A stretch of DNA of 7,366 nucleotides, from contig JAHQWX010000080.1 of the NCBI GenBank assembly GCA_029856375.1, positions 1-7,366 on the forward strand, in the 5' to 3' direction. The position numbers and the translations under genes were made by a program. The notes beneath the pieces were generated by a model. That model did not search any database. It was given only the letters and a program-made list of their open reading frames with translations, and was not told the DNA's origin. Numbering within the stretch: position 1 is the first letter of the stretch; each line of letters starts with the position of its first letter. Source of the DNA: Promethearchaeia archaeon (GTDB lineage Archaea > Asgardarchaeota > Lokiarchaeia > Sigyniarchaeales > SOKP01). Positions 1 to 5,695 of this stretch are shown here, piece after piece.

Positions 1-638
1 AATCCCCATCTAATTAATACCTGAGCGGAAGACTTATTATATTTTTGTCCTATCAATTTCAATGTTGGGTGATTTAATTTCCTTGCTCGAGTTAAAGGAC
101 AATACGCTTCTATAAAGATATTTTGAGAAGTACAAAAATCGAGTAGCTCTTTTTGGTATAAAAAAGGTGAAAATTCTACTTGATTAACGGTGGGAACTGT
201 TGAGGACTCCTCCAATATTTCTTTAATATTTTGAACCGTGTAATTACTAACACCGATCGCTCTTACTTTACCATCGCTATAAATTTTCTCGAGAGCTTTC
301 CAAGATTCGCTTCTTAAACCCTCTACTGGCCAGTGAATCAAATATAAATCCACATAGGATACCTTCAATTTTTTCAGGCTTCTCTCAAACGCTGCAAGAG
401 TGGAGTCGTATCCCTGGTCGCTGTTCCATAATTTAGTAGTAATAAAAAAATCTTCTCGAGGAACCTTACAGTCCTTTATTGCGTCGCCAATTTCGGCCTC
501 GTTCGCGTAAACCGTTGCTGTATCAATCAACCGATATCCTGCATCGATTGCCCATAAAGCCGCCTTATAAGCGTCTCTTCCATCTAAAGCCCAAGTACCT
601 AAGCCAAATATAGGAATTTTAATTCCATTATTTAACAT
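1..638 (-). CDS. Aldo/keto reductase, 3' end outside the window
   Basis: Probably a cytosolic NADPH-dependent oxidoreductase that interconverts aldehydes or ketones and alcohols; the substrate cannot be told. The visible 212 residues start MLNNGIKIPIFGLGTW, typical of the 2,5-diketogluconate-reductase-like branch. The whole AKR catalytic tetrad is present: D39 and Y44 (DTATVYANE), K69 (TTKLW) and H102 (YLIHWP). GVSNYT and VNQVEFSPF, both family hallmarks, follow. The reading frame is still open at base 1 after SAQVLIRWG, so about 60-70 residues of the usual 270-280 are missing from view. An in-frame ATG at 663-665 would add nine residues, but it lies at or upstream of the transcription start expected from the TATA-like box at 683-690, so the start at 638 is preferred. 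It lies downstream of the tRNA on the same strand but has its own promoter candidate. Family assignment is very secure. Confidence 0.95.
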   Translation of the reverse strand, partial: MLNNGIKIPIFGLGTWALDGRDAYKAALWAIDAGYRLIDTATVYANEAEIGDAIKDCKVPREDFFITTKLWNSDQGYDSTLAAFERSLKKLKVSYVDLYLIHWPVEGLRSESWKALEKIYSDGKVRAIGVSNYTVQNIKEILEESSTVPTVNQVEFSPFLYQKELLDFCTSQNIFIEAYCPLTRARKLNHPTLKLIGQKYNKSSAQVLIRWG

Positions 639-682
639 TATTTTTGAATCGATCGCTAAAATCATTCATATCGCCCACGATT

Positions 683-690
683 ATATTTTT
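683..690 (-). promoter_or_regulatory. TATA-like box for the aldo/keto reductase gene
   Basis: Read on the minus strand this is AAAATATA, lying in the short gap between the tRNA 3' end and the reductase. It would place the transcript start near position 660, about 22 bases before the chosen ATG. There is no experimental support, and AT-rich background makes chance matches common. Confidence 0.4.
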
Positions 691-709
691 TGTTCCAACT
701 CTAATGAAG

Positions 710-813
710 CAGCCCCGGTGGGATTTGAACCCACGTTAACCACCTAACTCTATCAGATCTCTAAGTCACTCATTTAGGAGGGTGGTGCGACATCCAGGCT
801 TCGCGACGGGGCT
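710..813 (-). tRNA. tRNA-Arg(CCU) with an intron in the anticodon loop
   Basis: The minus strand folds into a complete class I cloverleaf of 75 nt once a 29-nt insert is removed. The acceptor stem is AGCCCCG/CGGGGCT with discriminator G at 710. The D stem is GCGA/TCGC with loop AGCCTGGATG. The anticodon stem is CCACC/GGTGG, the variable loop TTAAC, and the T arm GTGGG-TTCAAAT-CCCAC. The spliced anticodon loop is CTCCTAA, giving anticodon CCU (776-778), which reads AGG. The A after GG in the D loop agrees with the A20 arginine identity base, and CTCCTAA is the loop I expect for archaeal tRNA-Arg(CCU). No 3' CCA is encoded, so it must be added after transcription. Position 9 is C rather than the usual purine, a small oddity. 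Confidence 0.93.
746..774 (-). other. Archaeal-type tRNA intron, 29 nt, between positions 37 and 38
   Basis: The insert separates A37 from A38 of tRNA-Arg(CCU), the canonical archaeal intron site, where tRNA splicing endonuclease EndA would cut. Because an A flanks both ends, the exact boundary is ambiguous by one base while the spliced product stays the same. CUC at 32-34 can pair with GAG near the intron's 3' end, followed by a three-base bulge UUA at the 3' splice site. I could not draw a clean four-base-pair central helix, so the bulge-helix-bulge looks relaxed rather than canonical. Confidence 0.85.
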
Positions 814-841
814 AGGGAATAATAAAATCTATGGTATTACT

Positions 842-848
842 AATTTTA
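842..848 (-). promoter_or_regulatory. TATA-like box upstream of tRNA-Arg
   Basis: The minus strand reads TTAAAAT about 29-35 bases upstream of the first tRNA base, a reasonable distance for an archaeal box A. The surrounding 814-1019 interval is a very AT-rich divergent spacer with no gene that I can support. Confidence 0.3.
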
Positions 849-983
849 ATAATCTTACTAAAATAAATTTGACTTATAAAAATCTTCCATTTGAAATCAT
901 AAGAACTTGTACTCAGCGTATTTTTTTCTTTATAAATCACTAATTGTATATTTTTTTAGGATTTTATAGATGCTTTCTACCAG

Positions 984-995
984 TTTTATTATAAG
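984..995 (+). promoter_or_regulatory. TATA-like box for the GIY-YIG gene
   Basis: TTTTATTATAAG is centred about 31 bases before the ATG at 1020. This fits a leaderless or nearly leaderless transcript. A nearer ATG at 1008 is followed at once by TGA and cannot be the start. Confidence 0.35.
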
Positions 996-1019
996 AGAAG
1001 AAGTAGAATGTGATATTTT

Positions 1020-2798
1020 ATGAGCGAAATAAGAAGAACAAAAAGGCGGGAATTTAAGTATCAACCATCGCGCGATGTTAATTACGATATTTGTGAGGGA
1101 AAAGAAGGACAAAAACAATCTTTTAACGACTTTTTAAAAGAAATTAAAGTGATAAATATTAACGCAATTCATCTCAACGATAAGATGAAATTTCAAAAAG
1201 CTAAAGAATTACTAAAGGAGTCAAAAAAAACTCCAGAGTTAAACGAGGAGAGGAAGTTCCGAATCGCCAAGGAAATGTTGAAAAAAGAAAAAATGGCGAC
1301 CTTTAAATCAGAGAATAAGGAAAAAAGTATAGAGAAAAATCGCGATCGCAAAACCAGAGGAAAATCTGAATTAAATACACCTTTAAAAAGTGACCATAGC
1401 ATAAAACCCAAACCCAAGACCGAGCCAAATAAATGGGATCATACTCCTAAAGAAAAGGAAAAGCCACAAGAAAATAAAGCAATCCCTAAGGAAAGAATTC
1501 CAAATAAACCAAGAGTAAATTTAAATAAAATCCCACAACGCTCTGGTGATATCAAGGTCATTGATCCTCACTCAACTAAGAAAGAATCTTTGAGAGTAAA
1601 ACAACCTTATGGTTATATTTACTTAGGAATTAACAAAAATAATGGAAAGGTCTATGTCGGACAAACTATAACGGAAAGACATGGAAAAAATAAAGTTCCA
1701 ATAGCAGAGAGATGGAAAGAACATATAAAAGAAGCAGATGCTCTTATTAATTCACAAAAAGCATATCCTGAGAAAAAAATTTCAGGACTTCGTTTAATTA
1801 ATGCGCTTTTAAAACATAGGGCAGAAGCGTTCACATTAAAACAAATAGATACTGCAAAAAATCAGTCAGAATTAAATGAGAAAGAAATTCACTATATCAG
1901 TAAATATGATTCCATGAATCCTGATAAAGGATATAACATGACAGAAGGTGGAGAAGGTGGTAGAATGTCTCCAGAAATAATTGAAAGAATTAAAATAAAT
2001 ACAAGTTTAGCAATAACAGAGAAATGGAAAGATTCTAAATATCAAGAAAAACAAAGAAAAGGAGTAAAAGAAAAATGGAAAAATCCAATATATCAAAAGA
2101 AGCAAAAAAAAGGAGTAGAAGAAAAATGGAAAGACCCAGTATACCGAGAAAAGCATCGAAAAATACGGAAAGGTACTAAATATAGAGACAATATTAGTCA
2201 AGCAAAAAAGAAAGATTGGCAAGATCCGAATTATAAAAGAAAGTTGCAGGAGATAATGAATTCTTCTGATTATAAAGAGAAACAGAGGATTGCAGCAGAG
2301 AAAAGGTTAATAAATCCAGAATATAGAGAAAGACATAAATTAGGAGTAAAAATGAGATGGAATGATCCAATGCACCGGGAAAAAATGAAAAACATACAGA
2401 ATTCTAAAGAAGTTAAAACAAAAAAGAGTATCAAGATGACAGAAAATTGGCAAGATCCAAATTATAAAGGAAAGATGGAAGAGATAATGAATTCTCTTGA
2501 TTATAAAGAGAAACAGAGAATTGCGGCTGAAAAAAGGTGGAAGGATCCAGCGTTTAGAGAAAAACATAAAAAATCAATGGAAATGCATAAAAAAATGATA
2601 ACGAATAAAAAAGAATTTTTGATGGACATTAAGAATATGCAAAAAAAAGACATGATTCAGAAATATAAAATGGATGGAAAAACTATTAATAAAAGAATTA
2701 AGGAAATATTTGAGCCAATAGGGTTTGTTAATTATACGGAAGTAAAGAACTATTTAAAAGATAAAAAAATAGATGATATTTTAAATCGTGGATTTTAA
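1020..2798 (+). CDS. GIY-YIG homing-type endonuclease with C-terminal repeats
   Basis: A free-standing GIY-YIG nuclease, most likely a homing endonuclease that cuts DNA at a specific site and promotes its own spread. Residues 1-195 are a charged Lys/Glu/Pro-rich extension without a recognised domain; it holds two similar helices, KFQKAKELLK (57-66) and KFRIAKEMLK (79-88). The catalytic domain spans about 197-315: GYIY (Y201), KVYVGQT (Y212, G214), ERWKEH (R231, H235), E289 in EKEIHYI, and N306 in GYNMTEGG. These align with I-TevI Y6, Y17, R27, H31, E75 and N90, so catalysis should be intact. Residues 334-520 are a repeat array (W-K-D-P-x-Y-x-E-K), recalling repeats in other GIY-YIG and HNH homing proteins and probably binding DNA. 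A possible helix-turn-helix (DMIQKYKMDGKTINKRIKEI) lies at 544-563. The gene sits in an intergenic position and no host intron or intein is visible. Its stop abuts the stop of the next, opposing gene. Confidence 0.9.
   Translation: MSEIRRTKRREFKYQPSRDVNYDICEGKEGQKQSFNDFLKEIKVININAIHLNDKMKFQKAKELLKESKKTPELNEERKFRIAKEMLKKEKMATFKSENKEKSIEKNRDRKTRGKSELNTPLKSDHSIKPKPKTEPNKWDHTPKEKEKPQENKAIPKERIPNKPRVNLNKIPQRSGDIKVIDPHSTKKESLRVKQPYGYIYLGINKNNGKVYVGQTITERHGKNKVPIAERWKEHIKEADALINSQKAYPEKKISGLRLINALLKHRAEAFTLKQIDTAKNQSELNEKEIHYISKYDSMNPDKGYNMTEGGEGGRMSPEIIERIKINTSLAITEKWKDSKYQEKQRKGVKEKWKNPIYQKKQKKGVEEKWKDPVYREKHRKIRKGTKYRDNISQAKKKDWQDPNYKRKLQEIMNSSDYKEKQRIAAEKRLINPEYRERHKLGVKMRWNDPMHREKMKNIQNSKEVKTKKSIKMTENWQDPNYKGKMEEIMNSLDYKEKQRIAAEKRWKDPAFREKHKKSMEMHKKMITNKKEFLMDIKNMQKKDMIQKYKMDGKTINKRIKEIFEPIGFVNYTEVKNYLKDKKIDDILNRGF
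2019..2588 (+). repeat. Coding repeat array, 17- and 13-residue units in a 77-residue tandem
   Basis: Within the endonuclease an aromatic or equivalent anchor recurs at residues 341, 358, 375, 388, 405, 418, 435, 452, 465, 482, 495 and 512. Every spacing is exactly 17 or 13 residues. Long units carry (W)-x-(D/N)-P-x-Y-(K/R)-x-K; short units begin NSxDYKEK or a degenerate form. The series 17-13-17-13-17 makes a 77-residue superunit present twice, at nucleotides 2127-2357 and 2358-2588. The best conserved part, 2217-2309 against 2448-2540, differs at only about a dozen of 93 bases, pointing to a fairly recent tandem duplication. Confidence 0.85.
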
Positions 2799-2963
2799 TT
2801 ATTCTCCAAAAAAATTTATGATTGATTTCGTTTTCGCGACTCCACAGATTTTACAGTAATATTTGCCATTTATTTTAATAGCTTTGTCGATCGAAATTAA
2901 TTTCTGGCAATTTTTTACCGTACAATGAATTAAATCTTTACCTTCGGTTTTCTCAGCGGACAT
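2799..2963 (-). CDS. Small zinc-binding protein, 54 aa
   Basis: A short unrecognised protein starting MSAEKTEGKDLIHC. It has two cysteine pairs, C14-x4-C19 and C37-x2-C40, with H13 beside the first, as expected for a small zinc ribbon. The second pair sits in KYYCKICGV, a typical zinc knuckle. The rest is lysine-rich, consistent with nucleic-acid or protein binding, but no partner can be named. Support that it is real: the cysteine pattern, CG-containing codons like the neighbours, and exact packing, with its TAA (2799-2801) touching the TAA of the endonuclease gene (2796-2798). It diverges from the Sm protein gene across 158 bases. No membrane segment or signal peptide is seen. Confidence 0.75.
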   Translation of the reverse strand: MSAEKTEGKDLIHCTVKNCQKLISIDKAIKINGKYYCKICGVAKTKSIINFFGE

Positions 2964-2970
2964 TTACGAA

Positions 2971-2979
2971 TTTTTTTTT
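2971..2979 (+). terminator. T-tract, possible terminator for the GIY-YIG transcript
   Basis: Nine consecutive T on the plus strand are the longest such run downstream of the endonuclease gene. Archaeal termination often uses such tracts. If used, the transcript would run antisense through the entire 54-aa gene. The tract overlaps the promoter region of that gene, so it may only be AT-rich promoter sequence. Confidence 0.2.
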
Positions 2980-2986
2980 ATAATTA
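2978..2986 (-). promoter_or_regulatory. TATA-like box for the 54-aa zinc-binding gene
   Basis: The minus strand reads AATTATAAA about 15-23 bases before the ATG at 2963. This is a little closer than ideal for a leaderless start. Confidence 0.3.
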
Positions 2987-3095
2987 GAATAAATTACGGA
3001 TCGTTTTTCTTTTTATACATTGTTTAGATTAAAAATAATATACAAAGGTTTTAATTACTTTAATTTTTAAGTTAAAATATTATTGAGAATTTTTT

Positions 3096-3107
3096 TTTAA
3101 TATTATA
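3096..3107 (+). promoter_or_regulatory. TATA-like box for the Sm protein gene
   Basis: TTTAATATTATA follows a T-tract and is centred about 20-24 bases before the ATG at 3122, again without a Shine-Dalgarno motif. It probably drives both the Sm and the DUF711 genes. Confidence 0.35.
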
Positions 3108-3121
3108 GGTTTTGAGAAGAA

Positions 3122-3382
3122 ATGCAAAAAGGTTCGCAACAGAGACCGATTGATTTTTTAAAAGAAAGCGTTGATAAAGTTATTTTAATAAAAGTTAAGA
3201 AAAATAGACTATTTCGCGCGATTTTACGAGGGTATGACGAACATTTAAACCTTTATCTACACGATGCCACTCAAATTTTCGAGTATCAAGACGAAGATGG
3301 GAATATTAAAGAAGAAAACGAAGAGCTTGGTACAATCGTAATTAGAGGGGATAATATCGTCTTTTTGAATTTAGCTCAGTAA
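3122..3382 (+). CDS. Archaeal Sm-like protein (LSm/SmAP)
   Basis: An RNA-binding Sm-fold protein of 86 residues, the normal size for the family. Such proteins form seven- or six-membered rings that bind U-rich RNA in the cytosol. Sm1 spans about 18-50 and includes LRGYDEHLNLYLHDA, with the RNA-contacting D39 and N43 of the D-x-H-x-N signature. Sm2 lies at about 69-83 and contains IRGDNIV (74-80), whose R and D/N complete the uridine pocket. The loop between the motifs is acidic (DEDGNIKEENEE). The next gene follows after 20 bases on the same strand, so the two are likely co-transcribed. In many archaea the Sm gene is followed by ribosomal protein L37e, which is not seen here. Confidence 0.95.
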   Translation: MQKGSQQRPIDFLKESVDKVILIKVKKNRLFRAILRGYDEHLNLYLHDATQIFEYQDEDGNIKEENEELGTIVIRGDNIVFLNLAQ

Positions 3383-3402
3383 TTAACTAACTTTTTAGAT
3401 AT

Positions 3403-4707
3403 ATGAAAATAAGAGCATTAACCATCGGAACACAATTTCCTTTCTATAAACACCAAGAACCTAGTAATTTTGAAGAGGTTTTATCAAAGCAGTTTCAATC
3501 GTTCAAGCAGTTGATAAAAGATTCGTCAAACGCTTTTAATAAAATAGAGATCGAAACTCAAACAACAAGAATTTGCACGCAACCTTTGTATGTAAGAGAA
3601 AAAAATCCTTTAAGGGCACAAGGAGTAAATTTCAATAAAGAACTAGATAATTTGCGAAACAAAATCGAACTATTAAATAAATATTGTAAACGATCTAGAA
3701 TCACGCTTATAGCGTGCTTATCAATATTAGCTGACGAATTCGAAGATTACGGCGAAACAGAAAAGAAATTCATTCAAGCCGTCCCTGGTCTTTTAGATGA
3801 TTTCTTGAATCTATACACTTCCATTCAAATTGCTTCCCAAAATAGAGGCATAAACCTCTTAGCAACGAAAGATTGTGCTAAGATGATTAAGCAGATTCCT
3901 CTTAAAGACCCATTTACAGCGCATAAATTCACGGTTAACGCTAATGTACCACCAGATACGCCCTTCTTCCCTGCGTCTTATCATTTATCTGATAAACCTA
4001 AGTTTGCTATCGCATTAGAAATGGCGGACGAGGTCGTTTCGACAATTGAATCATCTAATAGTATTAAAGATTTTCAAATAAAACTCAGAGAAAGATTTCT
4101 TGAGATATATAACGAACTTTTTCCAATATGTCAATCAATTGGAAAGGAAAATGGTGTAGAATTTCATGGATTTGATTTTTCACCCGCACCATTTCCGGAG
4201 GATTCGAAGAGTATAGGCCAGGCAATAGAGAATTTGGGAATCGAATATTTCGGTGCTAGAGGTACATTTTTCGCAGTGTCTTTAATAATGGATGTGATTA
4301 AGTCGTTAGATTGCAAAAAAATTGGTTTCTCAGGCTTTATGCAACCTATACTCGAAGATTCTGTTTTATCTAAAAGATTAGACGGGGGAAAATATAATAT
4401 CGATTCGCTCTTACTGTATTCAGCGACTTGCGGAACCGGTCTTGATTGCGTTCCATTGCCGGGTGATGTTTCGGAAAGAGAAATATTCTATATCTTACTG
4501 GATCTTTTATCTTTATCGTTATCTTTAAATAAACCACTTACTGCGAGATTAATGCCTATCCCTGGCAAAAAAGAGAGCGATAGATCTGAATTCGAATCTA
4601 TTTATTTCTGTAATTCAAAAATGATGAAATTAAAAAGGCTGAGTGCACCTTCAGTTAAAGATTTATACGAGAACGCAGAAAAGATTAGGTATATTAAATT
4701 TTCCTAG
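3403..4707 (+). CDS. DUF711 (UPF0210) family protein
   Basis: A full-length member (434 aa; the family is usually about 430-460) of the conserved archaeal and bacterial DUF711/UPF0210 group, whose biochemical role is unknown to me. It was likened to pyruvate formate-lyase by fold, but no glycyl-radical motif is evident here. Conserved blocks visible are MKIRALTIG at the start, GFDFSPAPFPED (256-267), FGARGTFFAV (283-292), GFSGFMQPILEDS (308-320), CGTGLDCVPLPGD (343-355) and KPLTARLMPIPGK (377-389). The clustered Cys, Asp and Pro-Gly residues in these blocks suggest an active site. There is no signal peptide or membrane segment, so it is expected in the cytosol. It lies 20 bases after the Sm gene. 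Its TAG stop overlaps the stop of the opposing gene in the sequence CTAG. Confidence 0.9.
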   Translation: MKIRALTIGTQFPFYKHQEPSNFEEVLSKQFQSFKQLIKDSSNAFNKIEIETQTTRICTQPLYVREKNPLRAQGVNFNKELDNLRNKIELLNKYCKRSRITLIACLSILADEFEDYGETEKKFIQAVPGLLDDFLNLYTSIQIASQNRGINLLATKDCAKMIKQIPLKDPFTAHKFTVNANVPPDTPFFPASYHLSDKPKFAIALEMADEVVSTIESSNSIKDFQIKLRERFLEIYNELFPICQSIGKENGVEFHGFDFSPAPFPEDSKSIGQAIENLGIEYFGARGTFFAVSLIMDVIKSLDCKKIGFSGFMQPILEDSVLSKRLDGGKYNIDSLLLYSATCGTGLDCVPLPGDVSEREIFYILLDLLSLSLSLNKPLTARLMPIPGKKESDRSEFESIYFCNSKMMKLKRLSAPSVKDLYENAEKIRYIKFS

Positions 4708-5576
4708 TACCAATCACATTGTTGTTCTTTATTGCAATACTTGCACGTGATGTTTTCTCCTTTTTGAGGATAATAATCAAAAATTCCACCACAGAATTTA
4801 CACGTCAATTCATATAGACCATTCATAGAGAGTATATCACCGGCATTGAATAGTCTTTTTCGAAAATCGAAAGATAATTTAGTTAAAAGCGAGATATTTA
4901 AGTTCTCGTCGTCGCTTATAGTAATAAATTCCATCTTATCGTTTAAAGTCTGGCCAATTAAAAGGACTTCCTGTTTCGTTTTCTCTTCGACACCATAGAA
5001 CCACGCTACATTATGGCCATTACTCTCAGTTTTAGTAATTAACTCGAAATTATAGGTCTGAATTAGTCGAGTCATCGTTTGAAAAGCGTCTTTAACATTA
5101 TAATACGGAGGTCTTCCATAACTTTTAATTCCTTTGTGTACTGCGTTCTTTGTAATTGCTGAAATTTGAAAAGAAGGTATTTTTTTAGGGGAAAACAATC
5201 GATTACTTAGATTTACTTCAAATTGTTGGGTTTCGGCCGTTCTTACGAAATCTTGATTGTTTATGTATAGTAAATTGTTTTTAAAAATTCCCTTTCCTAA
5301 CTCTATTGGATTGAAATAGAAATTTATCTGGAGCTTTTTTTGCCCGTCCAGCTTTGGTAGAGTTAAAGAGATCAACCCGTCTGCCTTATTTAATTTATAC
5401 TCGACAGGTGGTTTAATTCTGCTTAAAGTCAAAAATTTAGGGTACTCTAATTTCAATTGTACTTGGGTTATGGGTGCAGTACTTTCATTAACTATTACGG
5501 CAGCATATCTTAAAATACTCCCTAAAACAGAGCTCTCTGGTACTAACTTGATTTTGCCTTCTTGATCGACGCTCAT
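4704..5576 (-). CDS. Beta-rich protein with C-terminal zinc ribbon, possibly appendage-like
   Basis: I do not recognise a named family. Residues about 1-125 are predominantly beta: AAVIVNESTAPITQVQLKLE (25-44) and later strands resemble the opening of Ig-like or adaptin-ear sandwich domains that begin 'N-x-T-x-x-P-I-x-x-V'. Residues about 143-245 look alpha/beta: a helix VKDAFQTMTRLIQTY (161-175), strands around AWFYGVEEKTKQEVLLIGQT (191-210) and MEFITISD, and a helix near 228-242. Residues 257-283 form a zinc ribbon, C259-x2-C262 and C278-x2-C281, with a further C287. Sandwich, alpha/beta platform and zinc ribbon together suggest a protein-binding adaptor, but this is inference from pattern. 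No signal peptide or transmembrane helix is seen. The gene diverges from the winged-helix gene and converges, overlapping by 4 bases, with the DUF711 gene. Confidence 0.85.
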   Translation of the reverse strand: MSVDQEGKIKLVPESSVLGSILRYAAVIVNESTAPITQVQLKLEYPKFLTLSRIKPPVEYKLNKADGLISLTLPKLDGQKKLQINFYFNPIELGKGIFKNNLLYINNQDFVRTAETQQFEVNLSNRLFSPKKIPSFQISAITKNAVHKGIKSYGRPPYYNVKDAFQTMTRLIQTYNFELITKTESNGHNVAWFYGVEEKTKQEVLLIGQTLNDKMEFITISDDENLNISLLTKLSFDFRKRLFNAGDILSMNGLYELTCKFCGGIFDYYPQKGENITCKYCNKEQQCDWY

Positions 5577-5601
5577 TGGTTTTTGATTGGATAATGATAT
5601 T

Positions 5602-5610
5602 TCTTAAAAA
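5602..5610 (-). promoter_or_regulatory. TATA-like box for the zinc-ribbon protein gene
   Basis: The minus strand reads TTTTTAAGA centred about 30 bases before the ATG at 5576. It lies in the 119-base divergent spacer shared with the winged-helix gene. Confidence 0.35.
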
Positions 5611-5664
5611 TTATTGATACGATTTTTAATTTAATGAAAAGATAATTTAAAAATTCTTAAAATT

Positions 5665-5675
5665 TTTTATATTTT
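5665..5675 (+). promoter_or_regulatory. TATA box setting a leaderless GTG start
   Basis: TTTTATATTTT is centred about 26 bases before GTG 5696, the textbook distance for a leaderless archaeal mRNA. This supports GTG as the start, since the in-frame ATG at 5678-5680 is followed by a TAG after two codons. Confidence 0.5.
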
Positions 5676-5695
5676 GAATGTTTTTTTAGAACTAG

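Noticed and set aside
639..665. Upstream in-frame ATG (663-665) as the reductase start
   Set aside because: It lies at or before the transcription start implied by the TATA-like box at 683-690, and the family normally starts close to the chosen methionine.
710..813. A class II tRNA (Leu or Ser) with a long variable arm and anticodon UAG in CTTAGAG
   Set aside because: The stem needed around CTTAGAG does not pair, whereas removing 29 nt at position 37/38 gives a perfect class I tRNA-Arg(CCU) with a five-base variable loop.
930..1118. Minus-strand reading frame of 62 residues over the endonuclease start
   Set aside because: Low-complexity hydrophobic translation, antisense to a well-supported gene, with no domain.
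1193..2567. Several minus-strand frames rich in Phe, Leu and Ile inside the endonuclease gene
   Set aside because: They are complements of Lys/Glu-rich codons of the real gene and change character with its repeats.
2019..2588. A CRISPR-like or intergenic direct-repeat array
   Set aside because: The periodicity is in codons (multiples of three), follows a protein motif and lies inside an intact reading frame.
5678..5689. ATG at 5678 as the start of the winged-helix gene
   Set aside because: It is in frame but hits TAG after two codons.
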